Positions 27,054-36,641 of a stretch of 64,000 nt of DNA are shown in pieces. The stretch is taken from assembly GCF_019457945.1 (NCBI RefSeq), contig NZ_JAHZSU010000003.1, forward strand, positions 186,001 through 250,000, written 5' to 3'. The notes under the pieces are model-generated. The model did not search any database. It had not been told where the DNA came from and worked only from the letters and a program-made list of their open reading frames with translations. Numbering within the stretch: the stretch's first letter is position 1; every line of letters begins with the position of its first letter. The stretch comes from Ornithinimicrobium laminariae. GTDB lineage: Bacteria > Actinomycetota > Actinomycetes > Actinomycetales > Dermatophilaceae. The position numbers and the translations under genes were made by a program.

Positions 27054-27922
27054 CAGCGCTCCACCGGGACGCGCACAGCGTTGCCCCACTCGGTCCACGA
27101 ACCGTCATAATTGCGGACCGCGTCAAAGCCGAGCAAGTGCGTCAGCACAAACCAGGTGTGCGAACTGCGCTCACCGATGCGGCAGTAGGCCACGACGTCC
27201 TCTTGCGGTGAGAGGCCCTGCTCTTCTTGATAGATCGCTTCGAGTGCCGAACGGCTCAAGAAGGTCCCGTCCTCGTCTGCGGCCCGGGCCCACGGGACCG
27301 ACTTCGCACCGGGGATGTGGCCACCACGCATGGCGCCTTCTTGTGGGTAGTCAGGCATGTGCAGCAGCTCGCCCTTGAACTCGCCGGGCGAACGCACGTC
27401 GACCAGGGCCTTGCCCAAGTGCTCCAGCACGTCTTCCTTGAATGCGCGGATCGGTGCGTCGACCCGCTCAACCACCGGGTATTCGCTGGTCTCGACAGCG
27501 GGCACGTCGCGGGTCATCTCGCGTTCTTCGGCGATCCACTTAGCGCGGCCGCCGTCCAGCAAGCGCACGTCTTCGTGTCCGAAGAGGGTCATCACCCAGA
27601 GGGCGTAGGCAGCCCACCAGTTGTTCTTGTCGCCGTAGATCACGACGGTGTCGTCGCGCGAGATGCCGCGCTCACTCATCACGGCGGCGAACTGATCGCC
27701 ATCGACATAGTCCCGGCTGAACTGGTCGTTGAGGTCAAGGTGCCAGTCCAACTTCAGCGAGCCGGGGATGTGGCCGGTCTCGTAGAGCAGGACGTCTTCA
27801 TCGGACTCAAGCACGACGAGTCCAGGAGTGCCTGCATTGTCAGCGAGCCACTGGGTGGACACCAAACGCTCGGGGTGGGCGTAGGCGGCAAACTTTTCGT
27901 TGTTTTCGACGGGAACGCTCAT
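27053..27922 (-). CDS. Thiosulfate/3-mercaptopyruvate sulfurtransferase (SseA-type)
   Basis: A 289-residue protein with two rhodanese domains. The N-terminal domain lacks the active cysteine; the C-terminal domain carries it in [14 protein letters not shown]. The C-R-I-G-E-R loop is the actinobacterial SseA form, used with thiosulfate or 3-mercaptopyruvate. It would load a persulfide and could donate sulfur to the adjacent SufE protein. AAGGAGG upstream of the ATG at 27920-27922 confirms the start. It lies 11 bases downstream of cmk. Confidence 0.9.
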   Translation of the reverse strand: MSVPVENNEKFAAYAHPERLVSTQWLADNAGTPGLVVLESDEDVLLYETGHIPGSLKLDWHLDLNDQFSRDYVDGDQFAAVMSERGISRDDTVVIYGDKNNWWAAYALWVMTLFGHEDVRLLDGGRAKWIAEEREMTRDVPAVETSEYPVVERVDAPIRAFKEDVLEHLGKALVDVRSPGEFKGELLHMPDYPQEGAMRGGHIPGAKSVPWARAADEDGTFLSRSALEAIYQEEQGLSPQEDVVAYCRIGERSSHTWFVLTHLLGFDAVRNYDGSWTEWGNAVRVPVER

Positions 27923-27933
27923 GGGGCGCCTCC

Positions 27934-28635
27934 TTAAGGTTGGGTTGGCATCTGCGCAGTGACAACTTCGTTCACTGCAGCCACTGATTGCTCAAACGTC
28001 AGCGCGGAGGTGTCGATTCCCACGACACCCTCGGCCGGCTCAAAGAACGCGCTGACTGTGGCGTCTTCTTGGTCCCGGCGCACAACTTGATCGCGCAACG
28101 CTTCCTCGGATTGCGCCACCGAAGCCTTGGTGAGTTGGGCGGAGCGGCGGTTCAGCCTGGCTTCTTCAGAGGCCGTCAGCAAGATCCGCACCTCAGCATC
28201 AGGCGCAACGACCGTGGTGACGTCGCGTCCCTCGGCAACGATTCCTGAGCCAAGAGCGCGACTGCGCGCAATCAGCGCCCGCTGCCGGCTCTTGAGGTTG
28301 GCCCGGACAGCCAAATTGGTGGCCACAGTGGAGACCACTGCGCTGATTTCGGGGGTCCGCACGGCTGCGGTGATGTCATTGCCATCAACCATCAGCCGCT
28401 GGTCGTTGGGATTCAGCGGCATGTCCAACGGCAGGTCCACCGTCGCGCGAGCGACACTGTCGGCATCCTGCAGGTCAATGTCCTGCTGCAGACACCACCA
28501 AGCCACGGCGCGATACATCGCTCCCGTGTCGAGGTAGTGGAATCCAAATTTGCGGGCTACCGCTTTGGAGACGCTGGATTTGCCGGAGCCACTGGGCCCG
28601 TCGATCGCCACTGTTGCTGGTCTCGCCAAGTTCAC
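27934..28635 (-). CDS. cmk: Cytidylate kinase
   Basis: A 233-residue (d)CMP kinase. [15 protein letters not shown] is the P-loop, [10 protein letters not shown] the CMP-binding segment, and [11 protein letters not shown] the conserved substrate loop. It phosphorylates CMP and dCMP with ATP. The start is GTG at 28633-28635, giving the expected N-terminus just before the P-loop. It follows rluB by 54 bases in the usual actinobacterial order. Confidence 0.96.
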   Translation of the reverse strand: MNLARPATVAIDGPSGSGKSSVSKAVARKFGFHYLDTGAMYRAVAWWCLQQDIDLQDADSVARATVDLPLDMPLNPNDQRLMVDGNDITAAVRTPEISAVVSTVATNLAVRANLKSRQRALIARSRALGSGIVAEGRDVTTVVAPDAEVRILLTASEEARLNRRSAQLTKASVAQSEEALRDQVVRRDQEDATVSAFFEPAEGVVGIDTSALTFEQSVAAVNEVVTAQMPTQP

Positions 28636-28689
28636 TGCTCTAGCCTAACGGGCATCGAGGCTCGTCCAGGCCTCGGCAGGCGCGACCTC

Positions 28690-29676
28690 TCACATACCGG
28701 CAGCGCGGTGCAGTCCGCCGACTTCTTCCTTAGTCAACGCACGACTGCGGCCAGGTTTCAACTCGCCGAGGCGCACTGGGCCAACCTGAGTGCGGGCCAG
28801 TGCCAACACCGGATAGCCCACTGCGTCGAGCATGCGTCGAACAACGTGGTTGCGACCCTCATGGATCACCAGCTCAACAATGGCCTTGCCGGGCAGCGAG
28901 TCGACCAACTTGAAGCTGTCAACGCTGGCCTTGCCATCTTCGAGTTCAACACCAGCGCGCAATTGGGCGCCCACGTCGCGACCGACGGGGCCGCGCACCT
29001 GAGCGACATACGTCTTGGGGACGCCGTATGCCGGGTGCTGTAGTTGGTGGGCCAGGTCGCCATCGTTAGTGAGCAGCAAAAGGCCCTCGGTGTCGGCATC
29101 CAAGCGGCCGACGTGGAACAGCCGCTCGTTGCGTTGACCGACATAGTCGGACAGCGATACGCGGCCGAGGTCATCATTCATCGTCGACACCACACCAAGT
29201 GGCTTGTTGAACGCGAGATAGACTTTGGTGTCGTCAAAGACCACACGGGTGCCATCGACGTGGACAATCTGATTGACCGGGTCCACGCGGGTGCCCAGCT
29301 CCTTGGTGCGAACGCCATCGACGGTCACTCGCCCCTGCTCAATCAACTTTTCGCAGGCACGACGCGAGCCAAAACCAGCAGACGCCAAGAGCTTCTGCAG
29401 TCGAGTGCCAGCCGGGTCGTGAACGTCAAACGACGGCTCTGGCTTGGCCTTCATCGCCTGCTGAGGTGTGTTGTCGCGGCTCTTGGGGACTGGCCCACTG
29501 CCCTTAACGCGCCCGCCACCCGAGCGAACACCGCCGGGGCCAGAGTTGCGCGAGCTGCCTGATCCTCGTTGAGGTCCGCCCGAACCTCGTTGAGGTCCGC
29601 CTGATCCGCGCTGGGGTCCGCCCGAGCCTCGGTTAGGCCCGCCGGAGCGTCCTGAGTTCGGTGGTTTGGGGGTCAT
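28690..29676 (-). CDS. rluB: 23S rRNA pseudouridine synthase, RluB/RsuA family
   Basis: A 328-residue enzyme. An N-terminal 85 residues of Gly/Ser/Arg/Pro repeats (units like G-S-G-G-P-Q-R) precede an S4 RNA-binding domain (T-R-L-Q-K-L-L-A-S-A-G-F-G-S-R-R) and the catalytic domain with Asp in G-R-L-D-A-D-T-E-G-L-L-L-L-T. It isomerises a uridine in the peptidyl-transferase region of 23S rRNA. The RG-rich tail is common in actinobacterial homologues and may aid RNA binding. The ATG at 29674-29676 overlaps the scpB stop (ATGA). Confidence 0.92.
   Translation of the reverse strand: MTPKPPNSGRSGGPNRGSGGPQRGSGGPQRGSGGPQRGSGSSRNSGPGGVRSGGGRVKGSGPVPKSRDNTPQQAMKAKPEPSFDVHDPAGTRLQKLLASAGFGSRRACEKLIEQGRVTVDGVRTKELGTRVDPVNQIVHVDGTRVVFDDTKVYLAFNKPLGVVSTMNDDLGRVSLSDYVGQRNERLFHVGRLDADTEGLLLLTNDGDLAHQLQHPAYGVPKTYVAQVRGPVGRDVGAQLRAGVELEDGKASVDSFKLVDSLPGKAIVELVIHEGRNHVVRRMLDAVGYPVLALARTQVGPVRLGELKPGRSRALTKEEVGGLHRAAGM
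29566..29640. repeat. Degenerate 21-base repeats in the rluB 5' region
   Basis: Three to four units built on CGAGGTCCGCC-like sequence encode the G-S-G-G-P-Q-R heptapeptide repeats. The first two are nearly identical and later ones differ at a few bases. This is repeat expansion within the gene, not a mobile element. Confidence 0.75.
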
Positions 29677-30299
29677 GCCAGTCCTTCCGCTGCCAACTCG
29701 TCCAACATTTCCGCAGAGGGAAGATAAGGAGCCAGAGCTGGCAATTCATCGAGGCTCTCCAGACCCATTCGCTGGAGAAAGTAATCGGTTGTGCCATAAA
29801 GCAGGGCACTCGTTGACCCATCTTGCCCTATTTCGCGGATCAATCCACGTGCGACCAGGGTCCGGGTGACGCCATCGACGCTAACGCCACGGATTGCGCC
29901 GATCCTGGCCCGCGATATCGGTTGCCGATAGGCGATGACAGCGAGTGTCTCCAAAGCGGCTTGGCTAAGGCGCCCCTGCGCCCCGCCAAGCAGAAACTTT
30001 TCCACTGCGGCCGCATACTCAGGGCGCGAATAAATCCGCCATCCGCCAGCGAACCGGCGCAGCATAAATCCACGTTCTTGCTGGTCATAGGAGGCTGAAA
30101 GGTCCTGCAGCAACTGCGCAACCTCATCGGGTGCCACCTCAAGAGCGGCAGCCAAAGCAGATTCCTGCGCTGGTTCATCGATCACCATCAGCACGGCTTC
30201 TAGGGCGGCACGCAGGCCGCCGGGGGTGCTGTCGTGCACGAGGGCTTGCTCTGCTTCAAGGGGGGCACCGACAACGGCGTCGTTAGCTGGGTCACTCAT
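29673..30299 (-). CDS. scpB: SMC-Scp complex subunit ScpB
   Basis: A 208-residue winged-helix protein that, with ScpA and SMC, forms bacterial condensin. L-R-A-A-L-E-A-V-L-M-V-I-D-E-P and L-A-V-I-A-Y-R-Q-P-I-S-R-A-R-I are conserved family segments, as is Y-G-T-T-D-Y-F-L. The ATG at 30297-30299 lies inside the end of scpA (8-base overlap), so the two subunits are coupled. The 23-codon upstream extension has no family support. Confidence 0.93.
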   Translation of the reverse strand: MSDPANDAVVGAPLEAEQALVHDSTPGGLRAALEAVLMVIDEPAQESALAAALEVAPDEVAQLLQDLSASYDQQERGFMLRRFAGGWRIYSRPEYAAAVEKFLLGGAQGRLSQAALETLAVIAYRQPISRARIGAIRGVSVDGVTRTLVARGLIREIGQDGSTSALLYGTTDYFLQRMGLESLDELPALAPYLPSAEMLDELAAEGLA

Positions 30300-31122
30300 C
30301 GGCATCTCCTTCGTCGAATTCTGCGCCAACGTGGGTGGCAACAGCGCTGCCATCCATCGCAGCCCCAATCCAGGTAGCCGTCAATGCGCCGAGTGCGTCG
30401 GCCTGGTCTAACTCGACCAACGACTCCCGGAACAACTCAAGAAGAGCCAAAAAGCGGGCGACCACCACCAACCTCGAGTCAGCATCGGCAATCAACTCCG
30501 CAAACGTCGATGCGCCATGCTCTTGCAACCGGCTCGCCACCAAAGCCGTTTGCTCGCGCACCGACACCGTCGAGGTATGCAGGTGCTCCAGGCCCACGAC
30601 AGGCTCCGGCTTGGGCAGCATCGCGCCCGCCGCGATCATCGCCAACTGCTCGGCGGTCACCTTCAGTTGCACTTCGGGCAACAACTTGGCGAAGCGCTCT
30701 TCGATGCCGACGTCGCGCGGCCAGACACGACCGTGCTTGGTCAATCGGTCATCTAACTCGCCCGCAACCTCTTTGAAAGCGCGATACTGCAGCAGTCGGG
30801 CAAACAGCAGATCTCGCGCCTCAATCAGGGCCAGGTCTTCTTCGTCTTCTTCGCGACTCCCCGGCAGCAACCGGCTGGCTTTGATGTCCAGCAGTGTTGC
30901 CGCGATCAGCACAAACTCTGAGGCCTGAGACAAATCCCAGAGATCGCCCCTGGCTTGAGCAGCCCGCATATGAGCAACGAACTCGTCGGTGATGTGCGCT
31001 AGAGCAATCTCGGTGACATCGAGTTTGTGCTTGGAAATCAAGCCCAAGAGCAACTCGAATGGCCCCGAAAACGCGTCGAGGTGAACTTCAAACGGTGTGG
31101 CTGCACTGCGATTAGTCAGCAC
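30292..31122 (-). CDS. scpA: SMC-Scp complex subunit ScpA (kleisin)
   Basis: A 276-residue kleisin. F-S-G-P-F-E-L-L-L-G-L-I-S-K-H-K-L-D-V-T-E-I is the SMC neck-binding N-terminus, and the C-terminal winged helix ends with F-L-A-L-L-E-L-F-R. It bridges SMC heads in the condensin complex. The start is GTG at 31120-31122 with AGGCGG upstream. It is 17 bases downstream of the ParA-like gene. Confidence 0.92.
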   Translation of the reverse strand: MLTNRSAATPFEVHLDAFSGPFELLLGLISKHKLDVTEIALAHITDEFVAHMRAAQARGDLWDLSQASEFVLIAATLLDIKASRLLPGSREEDEEDLALIEARDLLFARLLQYRAFKEVAGELDDRLTKHGRVWPRDVGIEERFAKLLPEVQLKVTAEQLAMIAAGAMLPKPEPVVGLEHLHTSTVSVREQTALVASRLQEHGASTFAELIADADSRLVVVARFLALLELFRESLVELDQADALGALTATWIGAAMDGSAVATHVGAEFDEGDADE

Positions 31123-31139
31123 ACCGCCTGGTGCCTCGC

Positions 31140-32066
31140 TCAGGGTGCGTCTCCGCGAGAGATGAGCTCCCGAGCCAGTTGACGGTAGGCCTCTGCGCCA
31201 CTGTGTGTGCTGGCGTAGGAGGTGATGGGCTCGGCTGCCAAAGTGGCATCCGGGAACTTCACCGTGCGGCTAATCACCGTGTGGAAGACATCATCCTGAA
31301 AGTGGTCGACCACGGACTTGACGACCTCACGCGAGTGCAGCGTGCGACCGTCAAACATGGTGGCCAAGATGCCATCCATCTCCAGGCGCGGGTTGAGGCG
31401 ATCGGTGATCTTTTCGATCGTCTCGATCAACAATGCGACCCCGCGCATTGCGAAGAACTCGCACTCCAGCGGGATCATCACGCCATGGGCCGCGGTCAAC
31501 GCGTTCACCGTCAGCAAACCCAGGGAGGGCTGGCAGTCGATCAGGATCACGTCATAGTCGTCCAAGACCGGTCGCAAGACACGGCTCAGCACCTGTTCGC
31601 GGGCAACTTCGCCAACCAACTGCACTTCGGCAGCGGAGAGGTCAATGTTGGCCGGGATCAAGTCCAAGTTGTTGACCCGAGTCGTCTTGATCAGGTCTTT
31701 GACGTCGTGTCCGCGCTCAACCAGCAGGTTGTAGATCGTCTTGTCGAGCTCGTGCGTGCGCACACCGAGACCGACCGATAAGGCACCCTGAGGGTCAAAG
31801 TCGACCAGCAGCACGCGCCGGCCGTATTCGGCCAACGCTGCACCCAAGTTGATGGTGGTCGTGGTTTTGCCAACCCCACCCTTTTGGTTGCACATCGCGA
31901 TGATGCGGGCCGGGCCATGCGACTCCAGCGGCACCGGTTCAGGGAAGTCTGGCAGGGGTCGGCCAGTCGGACCGATCTGCCCCGAACCAGCGGTTTCTGT
32001 CCCCGGTAGGCGTTCGTGCTCGGTCCGATTGCTGCCACCACGTGGGGTGGACGCTTGCGATGTCAC
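31140..32066 (-). CDS. ParA/Soj-family ATPase
   Basis: A 308-residue ParA-type ATPase. The deviant Walker A motif is C-N-Q-K-G-G-V-G-K-T-T-T-T at about 58-70, with D-F-D-P-Q-G-A-L-S as switch I and V-I-L-I-D-C-Q-P-S-L-G as Walker B. This is the ScpAB-linked ParA paralogue (Rv1708 position), distinct from the main chromosome-partitioning ParA near oriC; no parB is adjacent. The N-terminal 50 residues look disordered. A GTG start at 32064-32066 was used; the true start could be a few codons later. Confidence 0.9.
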   Translation of the reverse strand: MTSQASTPRGGSNRTEHERLPGTETAGSGQIGPTGRPLPDFPEPVPLESHGPARIIAMCNQKGGVGKTTTTINLGAALAEYGRRVLLVDFDPQGALSVGLGVRTHELDKTIYNLLVERGHDVKDLIKTTRVNNLDLIPANIDLSAAEVQLVGEVAREQVLSRVLRPVLDDYDVILIDCQPSLGLLTVNALTAAHGVMIPLECEFFAMRGVALLIETIEKITDRLNPRLEMDGILATMFDGRTLHSREVVKSVVDHFQDDVFHTVISRTVKFPDATLAAEPITSYASTHSGAEAYRQLARELISRGDAP

Positions 32067-32143
32067 CTTGTCAGCCCTTACTTCCCGTCTTGGTTAGCGT
32101 CACGCCAATCCATGAAGACCCTAGCCCGCAATTCTGCATGCGG

Positions 32144-33094
32144 CTAACGCGCCCGCGGATGCGCCTGCGCGTAGACCTCACGCAGGCGTTGCGTCGACAC
32201 GTGAGTGTAGATCTGCGTCGTCGTCACGGAGGCGTGCCCGAGCAGTTCTTGCACGACTCGAATGTCCGCTCCCCCGTCCAACAAATGTGTTGCGAAGGAG
32301 TGCCGAAGCGTATGCGGGCTGACCTCTTGCGCCAAGTTGGCTCGGGCGGCAGCGCCCTTCAGCACCGTCCAAGCGCTTTGCCGCGAGAGCCTGCCCCCTC
32401 GTTGATTAACCCAAAGCGCGTGCGTCCCCTTACCTGCGCCAAGCAGCGCCGGGCGCCCACGCACGAGATAGGCCTCTAGAGCTTCAACCGCGAACGAGCC
32501 CAGTGGGACAAAACGTTCCTTACCGCCTTTGCCCCAGACCCGCACAGCAGCCTCCCCATCTAACGAGGGAAGATCATCCACATCTAAAGCCGTTAGCTCG
32601 CTCACCCGGGCACCACTGGCATACAAGACCTCCAGTAGGGCCCGGTCCCGCAGAGCCGCCGGGGTGTCTCCCACCGAGGCAGCCTGCAGGAGAGCTTCGA
32701 CTTGGTCGATCCGCAGCGCCTTGGGCAACGAGCGTGGTGGAGTCGGCGGGGCAACACGCTGGGCTGGATCTAGCGCGCTCTCCCCCTCCAGAGCCAAGAA
32801 CTTGTGGAAGCCCCGCACTGCGACGATGCTGCGGGCGGCTGACGTTGCGGTGAGGGCGCCGCGCTCTGCTCTGCCGGTCCGCAACTCGGTGAGGAAGTCC
32901 TCCACATGCTTGCCCCGAACGTCGCCGAGCGCAGTGACCCCAGAGCGGTCCAAAAAATCAACGTAGTGGCCGATGTCTCGGCGATAGGCGGAGAGTGTGT
33001 TGGCTGAGAGCCCGCGCTCCACCCTCAAGTGATCCAGCCATCCTTGAGCCAGGACCCGCACCGGGCTGCTGGGGTCTGCTGCGGTCTGGGTCAC
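32144..33094 (-). CDS. xerD: Site-specific tyrosine recombinase XerD
   Basis: A 316-residue tyrosine recombinase that resolves chromosome dimers at dif with XerC. The catalytic residues are present: Arg in S-G-A-R-V-S-E-L, Lys in [17 protein letters not shown], and His/Tyr in [14 protein letters not shown]. The N-terminal SAM-like domain is complete. Its place upstream of parA-scpAB is the standard actinobacterial location, so it is host XerD and not a phage integrase. The start is GTG at 33092-33094. Confidence 0.95.
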   Translation of the reverse strand: MTQTAADPSSPVRVLAQGWLDHLRVERGLSANTLSAYRRDIGHYVDFLDRSGVTALGDVRGKHVEDFLTELRTGRAERGALTATSAARSIVAVRGFHKFLALEGESALDPAQRVAPPTPPRSLPKALRIDQVEALLQAASVGDTPAALRDRALLEVLYASGARVSELTALDVDDLPSLDGEAAVRVWGKGGKERFVPLGSFAVEALEAYLVRGRPALLGAGKGTHALWVNQRGGRLSRQSAWTVLKGAAARANLAQEVSPHTLRHSFATHLLDGGADIRVVQELLGHASVTTTQIYTHVSTQRLREVYAQAHPRAR

Positions 33095-33186
33095 TCACCC
33101 ATTGTGCCCAGAAGCCAATGATGAGATGTGGAGATGGGCCGGAGAGTCGGTGCTGCCTGATTTATCGGCGCTGACAAGATGACGGG

Positions 33187-33795
33187 ATGATCTGGTATGC
33201 CGAGACTCGCCGCCGCCGCATGGTGCAAATCGTCGTAGATCTAGCCATGGCTTTGTGGATCTATGGGTGGGTCCGGGTTGGGCTGTGGGCTCAGGACCAA
33301 CTTGGTGCCTTAGCCGGTCCCGCCGATCCATTGCGGGATGCCGGCACGTCGCTTTCTGACCGGATGAATGATGTCGCTGGCACGATCGGCGGAGTGCCCC
33401 TGGTAGGCGACGATCTGACCGGCCCCTTCACCGGTGCGGCCGGTGTTGGCGACAACTTGGTTGCGGCCGGAGACAACTTGCAATCGTCGGTTGACCAGGT
33501 GGCACTGTGGACCGGGCTGGCTATTGGCGGCGTGCCGATCGTGTTGGTCTTTGCGCTCTGGCTGACGCTGCGGGTCCGGTTTGCTCGACGAGCCGCTCGA
33601 GTAGCCAATGTCCGCGACAATCCTGACTTTTTGGAGTTGCTGGCTCTGCGCGGGTTGGTCAACACCAGAGTCGACAAGTTGGGCAAGATGAGCCCCGAGT
33701 TGATCCAAGGCTGGCACGAAGGAGACCCCGCCGCGCAAAAGCACCTGGCTGCGCATGAGTTGCGCCGAGTGGGATTGCGACCCGCTCGTCTGTGA
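33187..33795 (+). CDS. Hypothetical membrane protein
   Basis: A 202-residue protein I do not recognise. It has two likely membrane helices (about residues 14-36 and 109-128) around a roughly 70-residue extracytoplasmic loop rich in Gly, Asp and Val, then a basic R-V-R-F-A-R-R-A-A-R-V stop-transfer and a helical cytoplasmic tail. The tail contains R-D-N-P-D-F-L-E-L-L-A-L-R. Similar two-helix proteins are found in many actinobacteria without known function. It is divergent from xerD and convergent with the his operon, stopping 20 bases from hisI. Confidence 0.75.
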   Translation: MIWYAETRRRRMVQIVVDLAMALWIYGWVRVGLWAQDQLGALAGPADPLRDAGTSLSDRMNDVAGTIGGVPLVGDDLTGPFTGAAGVGDNLVAAGDNLQSSVDQVALWTGLAIGGVPIVLVFALWLTLRVRFARRAARVANVRDNPDFLELLALRGLVNTRVDKLGKMSPELIQGWHEGDPAAQKHLAAHELRRVGLRPARL

Positions 33796-33815
33796 CGCGT
33801 CAGAGGCAGATGCGA

Positions 33816-34490
33816 TCAGCTGTGACGCGCTCGCAGCACAGCCTCAACGTCTTCGAGGCCCAACCCGCGCTCACGCAGCAGCACCAGCAGGTGATAGATC
33901 AGGTCCGCTGACTCCCCCAGCAAAGCTTCGTCATTTTGGACGACGCCAGCCAAGGCTGTTTCGACACCTTCTTCGCCCACCTTTTGGGCGATCCGACGCA
34001 CGCCAGAGTCAAAGAGCGAGGTCGTGTATGACTCGGCTGGCCGTTGCTCGTGCCGGTCCTTGACCACGTCGTTCAGCTCGGAGACGAAAGACCCTTGACT
34101 GCTCACAGCGCTAGCCTCACCGACGATGGCGCCAGCGTTAACGGTGGCAGCCGCCTCACCAAAGCAACTGTGCGCGCCAGTGTGGCAGGTCGGGCCAGCA
34201 GGCTCGCTGATCAGCAACAACGTGTCGTTGTCGCAATCGACAGCGATGCTGCGCACCGACAGGGTGTTGCCGCTTGTCTCACCCTTGACCCATGAGGTCT
34301 GCCGACTCCGGCTATAAAAACTCGCCAGGCCCGTCTCGAGCGTCTGTTGGACCGCATCGCGGTCGAGATAGCCGACCATCAACACTTCGCCTGTGTCGGC
34401 GTGCTGGACGACGCCGGGCAAGAGTCCATCCTGCTTGTCAAAGGCCAGGTCCTCAAGGGCCAAACCATTCGGCAAAGACAACGCCGTCAT
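33816..34490 (-). CDS. hisI: Bifunctional phosphoribosyl-AMP cyclohydrolase/phosphoribosyl-ATP pyrophosphatase (HisIE)
   Basis: A 224-residue fusion performing steps 2 and 3 of histidine synthesis. Residues 1-115 are the PRA-CH (HisI) domain: D-C-D-N-D at 85-89 and Cys102/Cys109 in C-H-T-G-A-H-S-C supply the metal sites. Residues from about 130 are the PRA-PH (HisE) domain with K-V-G-E-E-G-V-E-T and A-D-L-I-Y-H-L-L-V-L-L. Actinobacteria normally encode hisE and hisI as separate genes; the fusion is typical of enterobacteria, xanthomonads and Bacteroidetes. The ATG overlaps the hisF stop (TGATG). It is the last gene of the operon. Confidence 0.96.
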   Translation of the reverse strand: MTALSLPNGLALEDLAFDKQDGLLPGVVQHADTGEVLMVGYLDRDAVQQTLETGLASFYSRSRQTSWVKGETSGNTLSVRSIAVDCDNDTLLLISEPAGPTCHTGAHSCFGEAAATVNAGAIVGEASAVSSQGSFVSELNDVVKDRHEQRPAESYTTSLFDSGVRRIAQKVGEEGVETALAGVVQNDEALLGESADLIYHLLVLLRERGLGLEDVEAVLRARHS

Positions 34491-35284
34491 CAGACTTCCT
34501 GCTCCTTTTCGGCGCGGCGGACCACAACTCCCTCAGAGTTGAGGCGGTCCTTCAACTCCGGGATCGGCACCGCACCTGAGTGGAAAACGCTGGCGGCCAG
34601 TGCCCCATCAACATCGGCTTCAGCGAACACGTCAATGAAGTGGTCCATCTCGCCAGCCCCGCCCGAGGCGATGAGTGGGACGCCGCATACCGCGCGGACA
34701 GCGGCTAACTGCTCCACGTCATACCCCTGGCGCACGCCGTCGCTGCCCATGCAGTTGAGGACGATTTCGCCAGCCCCCAACTCTTGGACGCGCTTGACCC
34801 ACTCAACAGTGGTGGTTTCTAGCGCAGTCGTCTGATCGGGGTTGCCGGTCATCTGACGGATGCGCCAGGTGCCGTCTTCGTCGCGCAGCGAGTCAACGCC
34901 GACAACCACACATTGCACCCCAAAGGCGGCTGCCAACTCCGAGATCAACTCGGGGCGCTGCGTGGCTGGGGTGTTGATTGAGATCTTGTCCGCCCCGGCG
35001 TGCAGGACCGCGCGTGCGCTCTCCTCGGAGGAGATGCCACCGGCTACACAAAACGGGATGTCGATTTCTTGGGCGACACGGCGGACCCAGTCAATGTCGA
35101 CGCTGCGGCCTTCCGGGCTGGCGGTGATGTCGTAAAACACCAATTCATCAGCGCCTTCGTCGCGATAGCGGGCCGCCAACTCAACGATGTCGCCCATGTC
35201 GATGTGATCGCGGAACTTGGTGCCCTTGACCACGCGTCCATCGCGGACGTCCAAGCAGGGGATGATGCGACGTGCCAAACTCAT
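34490..35284 (-). CDS. hisF: Imidazole glycerol phosphate synthase cyclase subunit HisF
   Basis: A 264-residue TIM-barrel cyclase. [15 protein letters not shown] holds the catalytic Asp11 and V-V-G-V-D-S-L the second Asp near residue 130. It uses ammonia delivered by HisH to make imidazole glycerol phosphate and AICAR. The ATG at 35282-35284 overlaps the hisA stop by 4 bases, and its own stop overlaps hisI. The [18 protein letters not shown] segment is the gammaproteobacterial form as I remember it. Confidence 0.96.
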   Translation of the reverse strand: MSLARRIIPCLDVRDGRVVKGTKFRDHIDMGDIVELAARYRDEGADELVFYDITASPEGRSVDIDWVRRVAQEIDIPFCVAGGISSEESARAVLHAGADKISINTPATQRPELISELAAAFGVQCVVVGVDSLRDEDGTWRIRQMTGNPDQTTALETTTVEWVKRVQELGAGEIVLNCMGSDGVRQGYDVEQLAAVRAVCGVPLIASGGAGEMDHFIDVFAEADVDGALAASVFHSGAVPIPELKDRLNSEGVVVRRAEKEQEV

Positions 35285-36042
35285 GTGCGCTCCTCTTCGA
35301 CGGCTTCGGAAACGGTGACCCGTCCCTCCAACAACGCCTTACCCAGCACGATTCCGGCGCACCCGACCTTGCGAGCACCACGGACATCTGCGGCATCGCG
35401 GGCACCCCCAGAGGCTTGGAAGTGCAACGACGGGTTTGAGTGCGTCAAGTAGGTGTAAAGATTGGTGTTGGGCCCACTGAGGGTGCCATCGCGACCAATG
35501 TCCGTGCAGAGCACGTGTTTGAGCCCAGACTTGGCATAACTCGCCAGCATCGTCGGCAGATCAGTGTCGGCAACGCTGGTCCACCCGGAAACCGGCAGCA
35601 ACCAGGTGCCCTCTTCGGAGACCTTGGTGTCGAGGGCAACGGTGATGCTCTCCGGGCCAAAGCGCTCAATCCAGCTCATCACTTCGTCGGGCTGGGTGAC
35701 GGCCATGGAGCCCACCACGACGCGGGTTGCGCCAAAGTCGAGCAACCGCTGCACGTCGTCCGCGGATCGCACACCGCCACCGGTTTGGATCTGCAGACCT
35801 GTGGAGGTCGCTACTTCTTCGAGCACCGGGCCCAGCGTGTAGCCGCCAGCCCGCGCGGCATCGAGGTCAACGAGGTGCAGCCAGCGAGCACCGGCCCGGG
35901 CATAACTCTGGGCCACGGCAATCGGTTTGTCGGCATAGCGAGTCTCCTTGTCGTAGTCGCCCTTGTGCAGGCGCACGACGTTGCCGTCCAGCACATCAAT
36001 AGCGGGATAGACGGTGAACTCTTGGGTGTGGTGATCTGTCAT
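35281..36042 (-). CDS. hisA: ProFAR isomerase HisA (not the PriA type)
   Basis: A 253-residue TIM-barrel isomerase of 5'-Pro[26 protein letters not shown] and [18 protein letters not shown] match the classical gammaproteobacterial HisA. Most actinobacteria instead use PriA, which also isomerises phosphoribosylanthranilate for tryptophan synthesis. If this is the only HisA/PriA homologue in the genome, a separate trpF would be needed. The ATG overlaps the hisH stop (ATGA). Confidence 0.93.
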   Translation of the reverse strand: MTDHHTQEFTVYPAIDVLDGNVVRLHKGDYDKETRYADKPIAVAQSYARAGARWLHLVDLDAARAGGYTLGPVLEEVATSTGLQIQTGGGVRSADDVQRLLDFGATRVVVGSMAVTQPDEVMSWIERFGPESITVALDTKVSEEGTWLLPVSGWTSVADTDLPTMLASYAKSGLKHVLCTDIGRDGTLSGPNTNLYTYLTHSNPSLHFQASGGARDAADVRGARKVGCAGIVLGKALLEGRVTVSEAVEEERT

Positions 36043-36641
36043 GACAGGTCCTCAGCTAGGAAATTGCGCAAGATGCGCGATCCCACATCGGCGGATTTTT
36101 CAGGGTGGAATTGAGCGCCCCAGCGCTGGCCCGAGCGCACGGCAGCGCTCCACGGCTGGCCGTGCTGGGTCGACAGCAGCGTGACGTCACTGACCGGAGC
36201 TGCGTAGGAGTGCACGAAGTAGGCGCGGTCGGTGTCGACGATGCCCGCGGTGAGCGGATCCGACTTGCAGTGCTGCAAGGTGTTCCATCCCATGTGCGGC
36301 ACACGCGCCGAAGCCGAGGCCGGGATGGCGATGACCTGGCCGGGCAGCAACCCGAGGCAGTCCACCCCGCCGTCTTCGTCACTGCGCTCAAAGAGCAACT
36401 GCATGCCCAGGCATACCCCGAGCAGTGGCTGTTGCACCTCGCGCAAGACGTCGACCAGGCCCATTTCGTGCAGCCGTGCCATACCGGCAGCAGCAGCCCC
36501 GACACCGGGCAAAATGACCCGATCCGCCGACAAGATCTCATCGGCGTTGCTGGTCAGCGACGATTCAGCGCCAAGACGGGACAAGGCATACCTGACGGAG
36601 CCAATGTTGGTGCCTCCAGAGTCGACCAGTGCGACCTTCAT
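36039..36641 (-). CDS. hisH: Imidazole glycerol phosphate synthase glutaminase subunit HisH
   Basis: A 200-residue class I glutamine amidotransferase that supplies ammonia to HisF. The nucleophile is Cys77 in L-L-G-V-C-L-G-M-Q-L-L, with the His-Glu pair in G-A-Q-F-H-P-E-K-S. V-P-H-M-G-W-N is the conserved oxyanion-side loop. The start G-G-T-N-I-G-S-V-R-Y-A-L resembles the xanthomonad form more than the actinobacterial one. The ATG lies directly after the hisB TAA with no gap, and the stop overlaps hisA. Confidence 0.95.
   Translation of the reverse strand: MKVALVDSGGTNIGSVRYALSRLGAESSLTSNADEILSADRVILPGVGAAAAGMARLHEMGLVDVLREVQQPLLGVCLGMQLLFERSDEDGGVDCLGLLPGQVIAIPASASARVPHMGWNTLQHCKSDPLTAGIVDTDRAYFVHSYAAPVSDVTLLSTQHGQPWSAAVRSGQRWGAQFHPEKSADVGSRILRNFLAEDLS

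Noticed and set aside
29566..29640. Short repeats that might suggest a CRISPR array
   Set aside because: They are in-frame coding repeats for G-S-G-G-P-Q-R units, with no spacers.
32144..33094. Tyrosine recombinase as a phage or island integrase
   Set aside because: Sequence and synteny with parA-scpAB show it is the housekeeping XerD.
33789..33829. CTGTGACGCG direct repeat at the convergent ends of the membrane protein gene and hisI
   Set aside because: Two 10-base copies partly within coding sequence; no sign of an attachment site or a terminator stem.
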